Below are positions 35,353 to 44,200 of a stretch of 64,000 bases of DNA, piece after piece. Source of the stretch: Litoreibacter arenae DSM 19593 (GTDB taxonomy: Bacteria; Pseudomonadota; Alphaproteobacteria; Rhodobacterales; Rhodobacteraceae); contig NZ_KE557306.1 of NCBI RefSeq assembly GCF_000442275.2, positions 1,150,959 to 1,214,958 on the forward strand, read 5' to 3'. Within the stretch, counting starts at the first letter, position 1. Every line of letters begins with the position of its first letter. The translations under genes were made by a program, and so were the position numbers. The notes under the pieces were generated by a model. It saw only the letters and a program-made list of their open reading frames with translations. It ran no database searches and was not told the origin of the DNA.

Positions 35353-36479
35353 TACTCGGCCGCTTCAGCCTGCGTCGCCTCAATCTCGGCGGCGCGTTTT
35401 TCGACCTGTTCGACGATATGCTCAACCATCTGGTCGTTGTTCAGCTTGTGGCTCTGCTTGCCCGCCAGATAAACCATGCCGGACCCAGCCCCGCCGCCGG
35501 TGAAACCGACGTCTGTCATCAGCGCCTCGCCGGGTCCATTGACCACGCAGCCGATGATGGAGAGACTCATCGGCGTCTTGATATGTTCCAGACGTTTCTC
35601 CAGCTTCTCGACCGTCTTGATGACGTCGAAGCCCTGCCGCGCGCAGGAGGGGCAGGAAATAATGTTCACCCCGCGGTGGCGCAGCCCCAGCGACTTCAAA
35701 ATCTCATACCCGACCTTCACCTCTTCGACGGGGTCTGCGGACAGGGACACGCGGATCGTGTCGCCGATCCCGCTCCACAGTAGATTGCCCAGACCGATGG
35801 CCGACTTGATCGTGCCGGAGGTCAACCCGCCCGCCTCTGTGATACCAAGATGGATCGGCGCGTCGGTGGCTTCTGCCAGCCCTTGATAGGCAGCGGCGGC
35901 GAGAAATACGTCAGAGGCCTTGCAGCTAATCTTGAACTCGTGGAAATCGTTGTCTTGCAAGATACGGATATGGTCGAGGCCCGATTCAATCATCGCCTCG
36001 GGGCAAGGTTCCGCATATTTATCAAGCAGGTGCTTTTCGAGTGAACCCGCATTGACCCCGATGCGGATAGAGCAACCATGGTCCTTCGCGGCTTTAATCA
36101 CCTCGCGCACGCGCGACGCATCGCCGATATTGCCGGGGTTGATGCGCAGACATGCAGCCCCCGCCTCGGCGGCTTCAATGGCGCGTTTGTAGTGAAAGTG
36201 GATGTCGGCCACGATTGGCACCGGGCTTTCCTTCACGATTTCGCGCAAGGCTTTCGTCGAAGAGGCGTCCGGCGTGGACACCCGCACGATGTCCGCCCCG
36301 GCCTCCGCGCAGGCTTGAACCTGTGCCACCGTCGCGGCCACGTCGGAGCTGTCTGTATTGGTCATTGTCTGGACAGTGATTGGCGCGTCGCCCCCTACCG
36401 GGACGTTCCCCACCATGATCTGGCGGGACTTCCGGCGGTCGATCTGACGCCATGGGCGAATGGCATGAAGAGAGGACAT
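35352..36479 (-). CDS. ispG: 4-hydroxy-3-methylbut-2-enyl diphosphate synthase
   Basis: IspG/GcpE (375 residues) reduces MEcPP to HMBPP in the MEP isoprenoid pathway using a [4Fe-4S] cluster. The N-terminal barrel shows [20 protein letters not shown] and [19 protein letters not shown]. The cluster cysteines lie in [13 protein letters not shown] and [12 protein letters not shown]. The last ~20 residues are Glu/Ala-rich. Length is typical for the proteobacterial two-domain form. Confidence 0.96.
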   Translation of the reverse strand: MSSLHAIRPWRQIDRRKSRQIMVGNVPVGGDAPITVQTMTNTDSSDVAATVAQVQACAEAGADIVRVSTPDASSTKALREIVKESPVPIVADIHFHYKRAIEAAEAGAACLRINPGNIGDASRVREVIKAAKDHGCSIRIGVNAGSLEKHLLDKYAEPCPEAMIESGLDHIRILQDNDFHEFKISCKASDVFLAAAAYQGLAEATDAPIHLGITEAGGLTSGTIKSAIGLGNLLWSGIGDTIRVSLSADPVEEVKVGYEILKSLGLRHRGVNIISCPSCARQGFDVIKTVEKLEKRLEHIKTPMSLSIIGCVVNGPGEALMTDVGFTGGGAGSGMVYLAGKQSHKLNNDQMVEHIVEQVEKRAAEIEATQAEAAE

Positions 36480-36571
36480 GGGCTGCGCGCCTTATTCAAC
36501 TGCTGCTGTTATCTGGTGATATAGCCCCCGCCGGTAGGGGTCGCAACGTATACGCCGGATAAATCCCGCGG

Positions 36572-37780
36572 CTACTCCGTCGCAGGGACGGTTGGATCGA
36601 CTTCAACCGGCGTAGAAGCCATGGCAGTCAGAGTTTCTGACAACAGTTCGTCGGTTGTGTCAGCCACTGCGTAGTTCTCGGTAATCGCCTCAACCCCCAG
36701 AGCCACGTTCTTCGCAACCGACGTGCCCGGGCCTGCGGGACCATAGGTTTCGCCCTTCACGTTGAAGAACAACGAGCCGGAGTTCCCAGCCCGCAACATA
36801 GGTGCCTCGTCGGTCTGAGGCAGCACATAGGTCTCGCCGGCGTCGAGGATCTTCTCGAACAACACGCTGCCGTCCGCATTGGAAATGCGCACCCACGCAG
36901 GACGCGTCGCAAAGAGCATCACGTCAGGCGCATTGGCCGCAAGAACCTGAGGTGTTTCCAGTTGCGGTGCATCATTGGCGGTCCGGCTCAACTCAGCTGT
37001 TGCAAGGCGCGGGTCGGCCTCGTCCACAAGAGCACCGATAGAGTTCGGGTCAAGTGCCGCTATAGGCCCGTCGCGCGCCGTCAACACCGGTGCCTCCAGT
37101 GCCTGCGGGCGATAGAGACGGTCAAGCGCATCGGGCGCTGGTGCTATAAAACCCGTTGCGAGCTCGGTTTGCCCCGGTGAACTAGGGGCAGGTGCCAAAG
37201 ATGCCACGTCGGTGGAAAGGCTGGGAGATTGGTCAACCGGCGCGAATTGCACGCGCTGGATTTCCTGCAAGACGGAATATCCGCCATAGCCAATCAACCC
37301 GATCAGGCCGAATAGAACTGCGATGGAGCCAATGGCACCCGGCTCGATCCGCGACCAGACGCTTTCGCCCGATGGCGCATAGGGTGCCACGGGGCGAATG
37401 ATCGCCTCCTCCCCCACAGGTTTTGCGCGCGCCTTTACCTCTTTGCGTGCCGAAGCGCCCGAAAGCCCCTCGACCCCTGCAAAGCCGCTTTCCTGACAGA
37501 ACCGCTGATAAGCCCAGTCAGGATCCATGCTCAGATACCGCGCGTAGGAGCGCACGTAGCCAGCGATAAATCCCGGGGTCTCGAATACGGAAGGGTCGGA
37601 ATTTTCAACGGCGGCGATATAGGTGGCTTTGATCTTCAGTTCGCGCTGCACATCGAGCAGGGATTTACCCAAAGTGGCGCGTTCACCACGCATCATGTCG
37701 CCGAGGCGCATTTCAAACGCGTCGAAACCCCGAGGCTCCTCGGTCTTTTCCGATTTGGGCTGTTTGTTTCGCCCCAACAT
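36572..37780 (-). CDS. RodZ-like helix-turn-helix membrane protein
   Basis: The 402-residue protein has a cytosolic HTH_25 domain (about residues 22-95, GFDAFEMRLGDMMRGERATL, then SLLDVQRELKIKATYIAAVE). One membrane helix follows at about 150-170 (IAVLFGLIGLIGYGGYSVL). After a Pro/Ala-rich periplasmic linker comes a C-terminal DUF4115 beta domain (about 290-375, ATRPAWVRISNADGSVLFEK). This is the RodZ layout, a partner of MreB in rod-shape control. The ATG at 37780 gives MLGRNKQPKSEK; the longer frame adds an odd N-terminus. Confidence 0.85.
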   Translation of the reverse strand: MLGRNKQPKSEKTEEPRGFDAFEMRLGDMMRGERATLGKSLLDVQRELKIKATYIAAVENSDPSVFETPGFIAGYVRSYARYLSMDPDWAYQRFCQESGFAGVEGLSGASARKEVKARAKPVGEEAIIRPVAPYAPSGESVWSRIEPGAIGSIAVLFGLIGLIGYGGYSVLQEIQRVQFAPVDQSPSLSTDVASLAPAPSSPGQTELATGFIAPAPDALDRLYRPQALEAPVLTARDGPIAALDPNSIGALVDEADPRLATAELSRTANDAPQLETPQVLAANAPDVMLFATRPAWVRISNADGSVLFEKILDAGETYVLPQTDEAPMLRAGNSGSLFFNVKGETYGPAGPGTSVAKNVALGVEAITENYAVADTTDELLSETLTAMASTPVEVDPTVPATE

Positions 37781-37895
37781 CCGCGTCTGCCCGCTTTTAT
37801 CCGTTATCCTTAAATGCGGGATCGATTCGTCCCCACGCGCCCGCATTGCCGCAAACTAACACATCACGTTGGCGTGTGGCAGTAAGGAATGCGCG

Positions 37896-39119
37896 CTATC
37901 CGGCCATCTCGGCGCGATTCAGCGCACAATGGGACCATAACTCGTCCATAGCGTGCACCAGTGCATCAACTTGATCAGGGCCGTGAACGGGTGACGGAGT
38001 GAAGCGCAGACGCTCAGTGCCGCGCGGAACAGTTGGGAAGTTGATCGGCTGGACGTAGATGCCATGATCGGCCAGCAGCCGGTCCGAGATCATCTTGCAT
38101 TTCACCGGGTCGCCAACATGTACCGGAACGATATGCGATCCATGGTCAATCAGCGGCAAGCCAAGCCCCTTCAGGCGTAGCTTCAAAGCGGCCGCGCCAT
38201 CCTGATGTTGCTTGCGCAGGCCGGTGTCGGTCTTGAGATGCGCCACCGATGCGGCGGCACCAGCCGCCACGGCAGGCGGCAGCGAAGTCGTAAAGATGAA
38301 GCCTGGCGCGTAAGATCTTATCGCATCACACATTTTGGCGGACGCTGCGATGTAGCCGCCCATGACGCCATAGGCTTTGGCCAGCGTCCCGTTGATGATG
38401 TCGATACGCCCCATAAGGCCATCACGCTCTGCCACACCAGCCCCACGCGGGCCGTACATGCCGACCGCGTGCACTTCGTCTATATAGGTCAGCGCGTTGA
38501 ATTCATCTGCAATGTCCAGAATAGCCTCGATCGGGCCGAAATCGCCATCCATCGAATAGATGCTCTCGAACGCGATCAGCTTCGGCAGGTTGGCCGGTAT
38601 AGCTTTCAGCTGCGCACGCAGGTCATGCAGATCATTATGCTTAAAGATGCGCTTTGCCCCGCCGTTGCGGCGTATGCCCTCGATCATCGATGCGTGGTTT
38701 CGGTCGTCGCTCAGAATAACCAGACCGGGAAACAACTTCGGCAACGTCGATAACGTTGCGTCATTGGCGATGTAGGCCGAGGTAAACAGAAGCGCCGCTT
38801 CCTTGCGGTGCAGATCGGCAAGCTCGGCCTCCAGACGCTTGTGGTAAACGGTCGTGCCGGAAATGTTGCGTGTGCCGCCGGACCCTGCGCCGGTCGCATC
38901 AAGCGCCTCGTGCATCGCCGCAAGCACGACGGGATGCTGGCCCATACCCAGATAGTCGTTGCCACACCATATGGTTACGTCCTGTGTCGTGCCATCGGGT
39001 TTGGTCCAAACCGCGTGCGGGAAATTGCCACGCGCCCGCTCCACGTCAATGAAGGTCCGGTAGCGGCCTTCGTCGTGTAAGCGTTGCAGAGCGGTGTCGA
39101 GAGCAGAGTCGTAAGTCAC
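37896..39119 (-). CDS. hemA: 5-aminolevulinate synthase
   Basis: The 407-residue PLP enzyme condenses glycine and succinyl-CoA, the first step of heme and bacteriochlorophyll synthesis by the C4 (Shemin) route of alphaproteobacteria. It has [16 protein letters not shown] and [20 protein letters not shown]. The PLP-contacting segments are [20 protein letters not shown] and [19 protein letters not shown], the latter with the Schiff-base Lys. RFTPSPVH near the C-terminus also fits ALAS. An Irr-like element lies 28 nt upstream. Confidence 0.96.
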   Translation of the reverse strand: MTYDSALDTALQRLHDEGRYRTFIDVERARGNFPHAVWTKPDGTTQDVTIWCGNDYLGMGQHPVVLAAMHEALDATGAGSGGTRNISGTTVYHKRLEAELADLHRKEAALLFTSAYIANDATLSTLPKLFPGLVILSDDRNHASMIEGIRRNGGAKRIFKHNDLHDLRAQLKAIPANLPKLIAFESIYSMDGDFGPIEAILDIADEFNALTYIDEVHAVGMYGPRGAGVAERDGLMGRIDIINGTLAKAYGVMGGYIAASAKMCDAIRSYAPGFIFTTSLPPAVAAGAAASVAHLKTDTGLRKQHQDGAAALKLRLKGLGLPLIDHGSHIVPVHVGDPVKCKMISDRLLADHGIYVQPINFPTVPRGTERLRFTPSPVHGPDQVDALVHAMDELWSHCALNRAEMAG

Positions 39120-39146
39120 AGGTTTGGCAGCCTTTTCGCTGTGGCA

Positions 39147-39160
39147 TTAGAACAGTTCTA
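39147..39160 (-). promoter_or_regulatory. Irr-like iron control element upstream of hemA
   Basis: On the gene strand it reads TAGAAC-T-GTTCTAA, an inverted repeat matching the core of the ICE motif (TTTAGAA-N3-TTCTAAA as I recall it) bound by Irr in alphaproteobacteria. It sits 28-41 nt before the hemA ATG, in operator position. Confidence 0.55.
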
Positions 39161-39246
39161 CCGCATTTAGCGAATTTTTGCATCCCAGAACAGGCTACAA
39201 TTTGCCGCCCCTTAAGAAACCGGCCTCGTCCTTGTCGTATACGGGC

Positions 39247-39834
39247 CTAATCCGCGACGACAACGACGCAATCGCGGGCCGCACCACCGGCGCCTTTGCA
39301 AGCATTCAAAGCCGTCTGAGCGCCGCCTTCGGAGAGTCCGAAGGTGCCGGAACTCGGCGAGACTGCGAATGCCTTAGGTCCTTTCAACTTGCGGTAATCG
39401 TCGCGCAATGCATCCGCTGCGGGCGCTGAAAGGCTTAGGGCCGCGTCCGGTTTCGCCCCTTTCGGCAGCACCTCCAACACAACGACGCATCGCGCAGAGG
39501 AGCTTTTCCGGTTCGCTTCGCAATGACTGAGTGCCGCGGCCCGGGCAGCATCGCGTGAATGGTGCTGCCCCGCAGCGTTCAGCCATTCCACAAACAACCC
39601 CTCGTCGGGTGAAACCGCCAGCGCGCCGTAATATGGAATGGTGTCTCTCAGACCCGCCAGAATGGACCGTTGCTTGTCGTCCAGAAAAGCGGTCTGCGGC
39701 ATCACGGCGATCGTGCGATCGCCTTTGGGCAGAGCGCTTTGCGCCTCCCTGAAGCTCAATGGTTCAGCGCTCAGGGGATTCGTCACCAAAACTAATCCGA
39801 GCGCGATAAAGCCGCTACGCAGAGTGTAAGTCAT
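39247..39834 (-). CDS. Secreted DUF4189-like protein
   Basis: The 195-residue protein starts MTYTLRSGFIALGLVLVTNP, a signal peptide ending near SAEP. It holds two related units of the form AxAVSPxxG-x-AxxxALxxC-xxx-CxVVV: about 90-150 (GALAVSPDEGLFVEW, ALSHCEANRKSSSARCVVVL) and about 157-195 (AFAVSPSSGTFGLSEGGAQT, ending ARDCVVVVAD). The paired cysteines and repeat resemble DUF4189. A periplasmic role is likely; no function is known. Confidence 0.7.
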   Translation of the reverse strand: MTYTLRSGFIALGLVLVTNPLSAEPLSFREAQSALPKGDRTIAVMPQTAFLDDKQRSILAGLRDTIPYYGALAVSPDEGLFVEWLNAAGQHHSRDAARAAALSHCEANRKSSSARCVVVLEVLPKGAKPDAALSLSAPAADALRDDYRKLKGPKAFAVSPSSGTFGLSEGGAQTALNACKGAGGAARDCVVVVAD

Positions 39835-40011
39835 GCAAGATACCCCAATATATAGACCATTGTTGCTCATATTACGCGCCAATTCCTCCGCAGTCTCAAG
39901 CGGGAAAACCAATTGTTTCGCTTATGTGAAAAAGCCGGGCTTGTTGCTGGACAGTGGCAGCGCGGCTGTTACCCTCACGCGCAAATTCATCAGCATGGGG
40001 GCTGGAAAAAC

Positions 40012-41385
40012 ATGACACTGAACGCCGTATTGGATCAGGTCGACAGCGATCTGGAAGCGTCCGTCGCGCGACTACTGGACTTGCTACGCATACCGTCGAT
40101 CTCGACCGATCCAGCTTACAAGGACGACTGTGATGCAGCCGCCGACTGGCTGGTGGAAGAACTCGAAAGCATCGGCTTCGAGGCATCGAAACGCCAAACA
40201 CCCGGTCATCCGATGGTTGTGGCCCACTCTGACGGTGACGGTCCGCATGTGATGTTCTACGGCCACTATGACGTGCAGCCGGTCGACCCGCTGTCACTGT
40301 GGGACAACCCGCCTTTCGAGCCCCGCCTTGAGGAAACTGACAAAGGCCCCGTCATCCGTGGTCGCGGCTCGTCTGACGACAAGGGTCAGTTGATGACCTT
40401 CGTAGAGGCCTGCCGGGCATGGAAAACGGTGCATGGCACCCTGCCCGCCAAAATCTCCTTCTTCTTTGAAGGAGAGGAAGAAAGCGGCTCCCCGTCGCTG
40501 GTGCCGTTCCTGAAGGAAAACGCCGACGAGTTGAAAGCCGACATCGCGCTGATCTGTGACACCGGCCTATTCGGGGACGCCACCCCCGCCATCGTCACCC
40601 GCCTGCGCGGTTTGCTGGGGGAGGAGGTGACAATTACCGGCCCCAGCAAGGATCTCCACTCCGGCATGTATGGCGGCATCGCGCGCAACCCGATCCGTGT
40701 GCTGGCCAAGATTATCGCCAGCCTGCACGACGCCTCCGGCCGTATCATGGTGCCGGGTTTCTATGACGGTGTTGAAGAGCTGCCGGCCGATATCGCGCAA
40801 CAATGGAACGATCTGGGCTTCGACAACGCCGAATTCCTTGGCGAAGTCGGCCTTGGGGTGCCAGCCGGCGAGGATGGCCGCACCGGTCTGGAGATGATCT
40901 GGTCCCGCCCCACCTGCGAGGTTAACGGCATCGCAGGCGGCTATCAGGGTGACGGGTTCAAGACCGTTCTACCGTCACAGGCCAGCGCGAAAATCTCGTT
41001 CCGATTGGTCCCGGGACAGGACCCGCAGAAGCTGCGACAGGCATTCCGCGCCTTTGTCGAGGCGCAACTGCCAGCGGATTGCAGCGTCGGGTTCAAAGGC
41101 CACGGCGCGTCCTCCGCTTCCGAGATGTCCACCGATCATCCCGCTTTCGAGCAGGCCCGCAGCGCATTGTCCGACGAATGGCCCAACCCCGCCGCGTTTG
41201 TGGGCTGTGGCGGCTCGATCCCCATCGCCGGACATTTCAAGGATATTCTTGGCATGGACGCGATGTTGATCGGCTTCGCGAAGGACGACGATCAAATCCA
41301 CTCGCCCAACGAGAAATATGACCTATCGAGCTTTCATAAGGGCATCCGGTCATGGGTGCGGATATTGGACGCGATGACGAAATAA
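40012..41385 (+). CDS. M20 family dipeptidase/metallopeptidase
   Basis: The 457-residue protein is an M20 zinc peptidase. The metal and catalytic residues lie in FYGHYDVQPVDP (His, Asp), RGRGSSDDKGQLMTFVEA (bridging Asp), FFFEGEEESGSPSL (catalytic Glu-Glu) and the C-terminal DDDQIHSPNEKYDL (His). A dimerisation domain covers about 205-365. It probably cleaves dipeptides or acyl-amino acids in the cytosol. The ATG at 40012 is preferred over a longer frame that would extend upstream over the divergent gene. Confidence 0.9.
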   Translation: MTLNAVLDQVDSDLEASVARLLDLLRIPSISTDPAYKDDCDAAADWLVEELESIGFEASKRQTPGHPMVVAHSDGDGPHVMFYGHYDVQPVDPLSLWDNPPFEPRLEETDKGPVIRGRGSSDDKGQLMTFVEACRAWKTVHGTLPAKISFFFEGEEESGSPSLVPFLKENADELKADIALICDTGLFGDATPAIVTRLRGLLGEEVTITGPSKDLHSGMYGGIARNPIRVLAKIIASLHDASGRIMVPGFYDGVEELPADIAQQWNDLGFDNAEFLGEVGLGVPAGEDGRTGLEMIWSRPTCEVNGIAGGYQGDGFKTVLPSQASAKISFRLVPGQDPQKLRQAFRAFVEAQLPADCSVGFKGHGASSASEMSTDHPAFEQARSALSDEWPNPAAFVGCGGSIPIAGHFKDILGMDAMLIGFAKDDDQIHSPNEKYDLSSFHKGIRSWVRILDAMTK

Positions 41386-41471
41386 ATTCTAAAACTCTAC
41401 GCGTTTTTTAGGATTGCATTAACGGGACGGCTTCTAGTGTTCGGCATCTTCGCCACACTGGAAGCCCTCTT

Positions 41472-41936
41472 ATGCTAGCTCTGATCTTGTCCGATGACGC
41501 CCTTATTCACCATCGCCTCAGTGCAAGCTTGTCCAAACGCGGCTTTCAGGTGGTGCTCAGCGAAAGCCGGGCCATGGCCACCGCGCATGTGCGCGCTTGG
41601 GCATTCGATCTGGTAATCTTGGCGGAACGCGTGAATGGCACCCTCACCCATAGCGTGGCGTTGTCTGCGGAAAAGCGTGCGCCCTTCGTCAAGACCGTGC
41701 TTCTAACCGACCGGAAAGATACAGACATAGACGAATTATACGACCTCTTGCCAAGTCTGGTCAGCATCGTAAGTCCCACAGTGTCGCCGGAGTTGATCGG
41801 AAAGATCGCTCTGTCTAGCATCAATGGGCCCAACCCCGTCCCCCCCCGAGAAGCAATGCACGCCCACCCTTCCGACACTGGTGCTTCCAGTCATTCCTGC
41901 GCCGGCGGCAGGGCTCTTCGCAGGTTAAAGCGGTAG
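41472..41936 (+). CDS. Degenerate receiver-domain protein
   Basis: The 154-residue protein looks like a response-regulator receiver fold: MLALILSDDALIHHRLSASL, FDLVILAERVNG, VKTVLLTDRKD. The acidic pair Asp8-Asp9 is kept. The phospho-acceptor position after FDLVIL is Ala51 instead of Asp, and the usual Lys-Pro near the end is replaced (IVSPTVSPEL). It is therefore likely a pseudo-receiver that does not accept phosphate. The C-terminal ~40 residues are disordered. It overlaps the convergent Lrp-family gene by 12 nt. Confidence 0.6.
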   Translation: MLALILSDDALIHHRLSASLSKRGFQVVLSESRAMATAHVRAWAFDLVILAERVNGTLTHSVALSAEKRAPFVKTVLLTDRKDTDIDELYDLLPSLVSIVSPTVSPELIGKIALSSINGPNPVPPREAMHAHPSDTGASSHSCAGGRALRRLKR

Positions 41937-42386
41937 AGCGGTGGTGGACTTGATCTCTTCCATCGACAAAAGCGCGGTCACGTTAAAGATGCGCACCTCC
42001 GAGATCAGCGCCTGATAGAATACGTCGTAAGCCCGCGCATTGGCCACGCGCACTTTCAGAATGTAGTCGATGTCGCCCGCGAGACGGTGGGCTTCCAGCA
42101 CTTCAGGACGGGCCTGCAAGGTCGTCAAAAACTTGTCTTGCCAGTCGGTTTCATGCTCGGACGTGCGGATCAGCACAAAAAAGCACGCCTCCAGCCCCAG
42201 CTTTTCAGGGTCCAGAACTACGGTGTCCTGCTTTATCACCCCAGCGGCCCGCAGTTTCTTGATTCTGTTCCAGACAGGCGTCTTGGAAGACCCTGTTTTT
42301 CGGGCAATTTCGTCAAGACTTTGTGACGCGTCCTGCTGAAGCTGCGCAAGGATGTTCCGATCCATTGCATCAATCTGAGCCGCCAT
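41925..42386 (-). CDS. Lrp/AsnC family transcriptional regulator
   Basis: The 153-residue protein has an N-terminal winged helix (about 6-55: LQQDASQSLDEIARKTGSSK and TPVWNRIKKLRAAGVI) and a C-terminal RAM ligand-binding domain (AHRLAGDIDYILKVRVANAR). The start at 42386 (MAAQIDAMDRN) is typical; a 12-residue upstream extension is possible. It is divergent from cysG and the sulfate assimilation operon, so it is a good candidate for its regulator. Confidence 0.88.
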   Translation of the reverse strand: MAAQIDAMDRNILAQLQQDASQSLDEIARKTGSSKTPVWNRIKKLRAAGVIKQDTVVLDPEKLGLEACFFVLIRTSEHETDWQDKFLTTLQARPEVLEAHRLAGDIDYILKVRVANARAYDVFYQALISEVRIFNVTALLSMEEIKSTTALPL

Positions 42387-42524
42387 TCGCTTTCCCCTCT
42401 CAATTCGGAACACGCGTTCCATTTACTTAATTTTTCAAAACAATATTCCTTATTTTCTCGAATGGGTAGGCATTATTAGGATTTTTTTCTAAATATGGAG
42501 CCAAGCAAACGAGGGGTCGCTCAG

Positions 42525-43904
42525 ATGAAGCACTTTCCGATTTTTATGGCCCTAGAGGGGCACCGCGTCGTGGTCTCCGGTGGCGGCGAAGCAGCGCTTG
42601 CAAAGCTGCGGCTGCTGCTCAAGACCGAAGCCCGCCTTACCGTCATCGCCGCAAACGCTGCTCCCGAGATTGCGGCATGGGCCGATGAGGAGCGGCTCAC
42701 CCTGATCAATCGCTCCATGGAAGCAGGCGATGCCTTGTGCGCCCGCCTGTTTTACGCGGCCAACGAGGATGACGCCGAAGACGCCCGCGTAGCTGATCTG
42801 GCGCATCGTGATGGCGCATTGGTCAACATTGTCGACAATCTTGAAGACAGCCAGTTTATCACGCCCGCCATGGTCGACCGCGATCCCGTCGTCGTTGCCA
42901 TCGGCACCGAAGGCGCGGCACCGGTGCTGGCACGCGCCATCAAAAAAGACATCGAAGAGCGCCTAAGCCCGCGCCTTGGCCTGATGGCCCGCATCGGCAA
43001 GGCGTTCCGCGCGAAGGCCGACGCCCTTCCGTTCGGACTGAAGCGTCGGGAGTTCTGGGCCGACTATTATAACAAGGACATCGCAACCGAGGCGCAGGCA
43101 CAAGAGGCTCTGGACACACTCTTGGGCAAACACCTCAACGCACAAGCCAAAGAAGGTCATGTCGAACTGGTCGGTGCAGGTCCCGGCGACCCCGATTTGC
43201 TGACGATGAAAGCCCGCAAGGCGCTGGATGCCGCCGACGTGGTGATCTATGACCGCCTCGTCGCGCCTGAGATTCTGGAGCTCGCACGTCGGGAAGCTGT
43301 GATGCTGTCCGCAGGCAAGGAGGGCTTTGGCCCCTCGGTCACGCAGGACGCGATCAACGAAATGATCGTCAGCCACGCCCGTGCAGGTGCCCATGTCGTA
43401 CGGCTGAAATCCGGCGACCCCACCGTCTTTGGGCGTCTCGACGAGGAAATCGAAGCCTGCGAAGCCTCCGGCGTCGCGTGGAGCATCGTGCCCGGCATTA
43501 CCTCGGCCTCCGCCGCGGTGGCGTCCCTTGGTCAAAGTCTGACCAAACGCGGGCGCAATTCCGGTGTGCGCTTCATTACGGGTCACGACACCAAAGGCTT
43601 CGCCGATCACGACTGGAAAACGCTGGCCCGTGAAGGCGAGGTCGCCGCGATCTACATGGGCAAGAAGTCCGCGCGTTTCATTCAAGGCCGCTTGCTGATG
43701 CACGGTGTCGACGCTGCGACGCCCGTGACGGTGATCGAAAATGCATCGCGCCCTAATCAACGCATCCTCGCCACCTGTCTGGGAGAGCTGGAACCAACCC
43801 TTTCCGACGCCAATCTGTCCGGCCCCGCGCTGGTCTTCCTTGGCCTCGCCCCCCGTGCCGCGATGGCGGCAGCACAACAACACGAACTGGAGGCTGTGTC
43901 ATGA
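42525..43904 (+). CDS. cysG: Siroheme synthase CysG
   Basis: The 459-residue trifunctional enzyme makes siroheme for sulfite reductase. The N-terminal precorrin-2 dehydrogenase/ferrochelatase part has VVVSGGGEAALAKLRLLLK (NAD loop), IVDNLEDSQFITPAMVDRDP and VLARAIKKDIEERL. The C-terminal uroporphyrinogen-III methyltransferase part has VELVGAGPGDPDLLTMKARK, VVIYDRLVAPEIL, RLKSGDPTVFGR and VPGITSASAAVASLG. The ATG at 42525 lies 9 nt after GAGGGG; an ATG at 42495 has no ribosome site. Confidence 0.94.
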   Translation: MKHFPIFMALEGHRVVVSGGGEAALAKLRLLLKTEARLTVIAANAAPEIAAWADEERLTLINRSMEAGDALCARLFYAANEDDAEDARVADLAHRDGALVNIVDNLEDSQFITPAMVDRDPVVVAIGTEGAAPVLARAIKKDIEERLSPRLGLMARIGKAFRAKADALPFGLKRREFWADYYNKDIATEAQAQEALDTLLGKHLNAQAKEGHVELVGAGPGDPDLLTMKARKALDAADVVIYDRLVAPEILELARREAVMLSAGKEGFGPSVTQDAINEMIVSHARAGAHVVRLKSGDPTVFGRLDEEIEACEASGVAWSIVPGITSASAAVASLGQSLTKRGRNSGVRFITGHDTKGFADHDWKTLAREGEVAAIYMGKKSARFIQGRLLMHGVDAATPVTVIENASRPNQRILATCLGELEPTLSDANLSGPALVFLGLAPRAAMAAAQQHELEAVS

Positions 43905-44200
43905 GCAAGCCCTTTACCCCCAAAGTCGTCACCGCCAACGCCTTGCTCGAAGGTGACGTCGTCTATCTTGCCGCAGATGACCGCTGGACCCGCGAACTGA
44001 GCGAGGCCGAAATTCTGGAAGACGAGGCTCATGCAGCATTGCGCCTTCTTGATGGGGCGTCGGAAGCCAGCGTCGTGGTCGGCGCCTATCTGGCGGACGT
44101 CGCCTTGAAAGACGGCATCCCCCATCCGACCCATTTCCGCGAAGAGTTTCGCACACGCGGGCCGTCCAACTACGCGCATGGCAAGCAGGAGCAAATCTAA
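43901..44200 (+). CDS. DUF2849 protein of the sulfite reductase operon
   Basis: The 99-residue protein has the DUF2849 pattern: TPKVVTANALLEGDVVYLAA, DRWTRELSEAEILEDEAHA and HPTHFREEFRTRGPSNY. It overlaps both cysG (4 nt) and cysI (1 nt), so its synthesis is tightly coupled to sulfite reductase. A small accessory role in sulfite reduction is inference from context only. Confidence 0.9.
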   Translation: MSKPFTPKVVTANALLEGDVVYLAADDRWTRELSEAEILEDEAHAALRLLDGASEASVVVGAYLADVALKDGIPHPTHFREEFRTRGPSNYAHGKQEQI

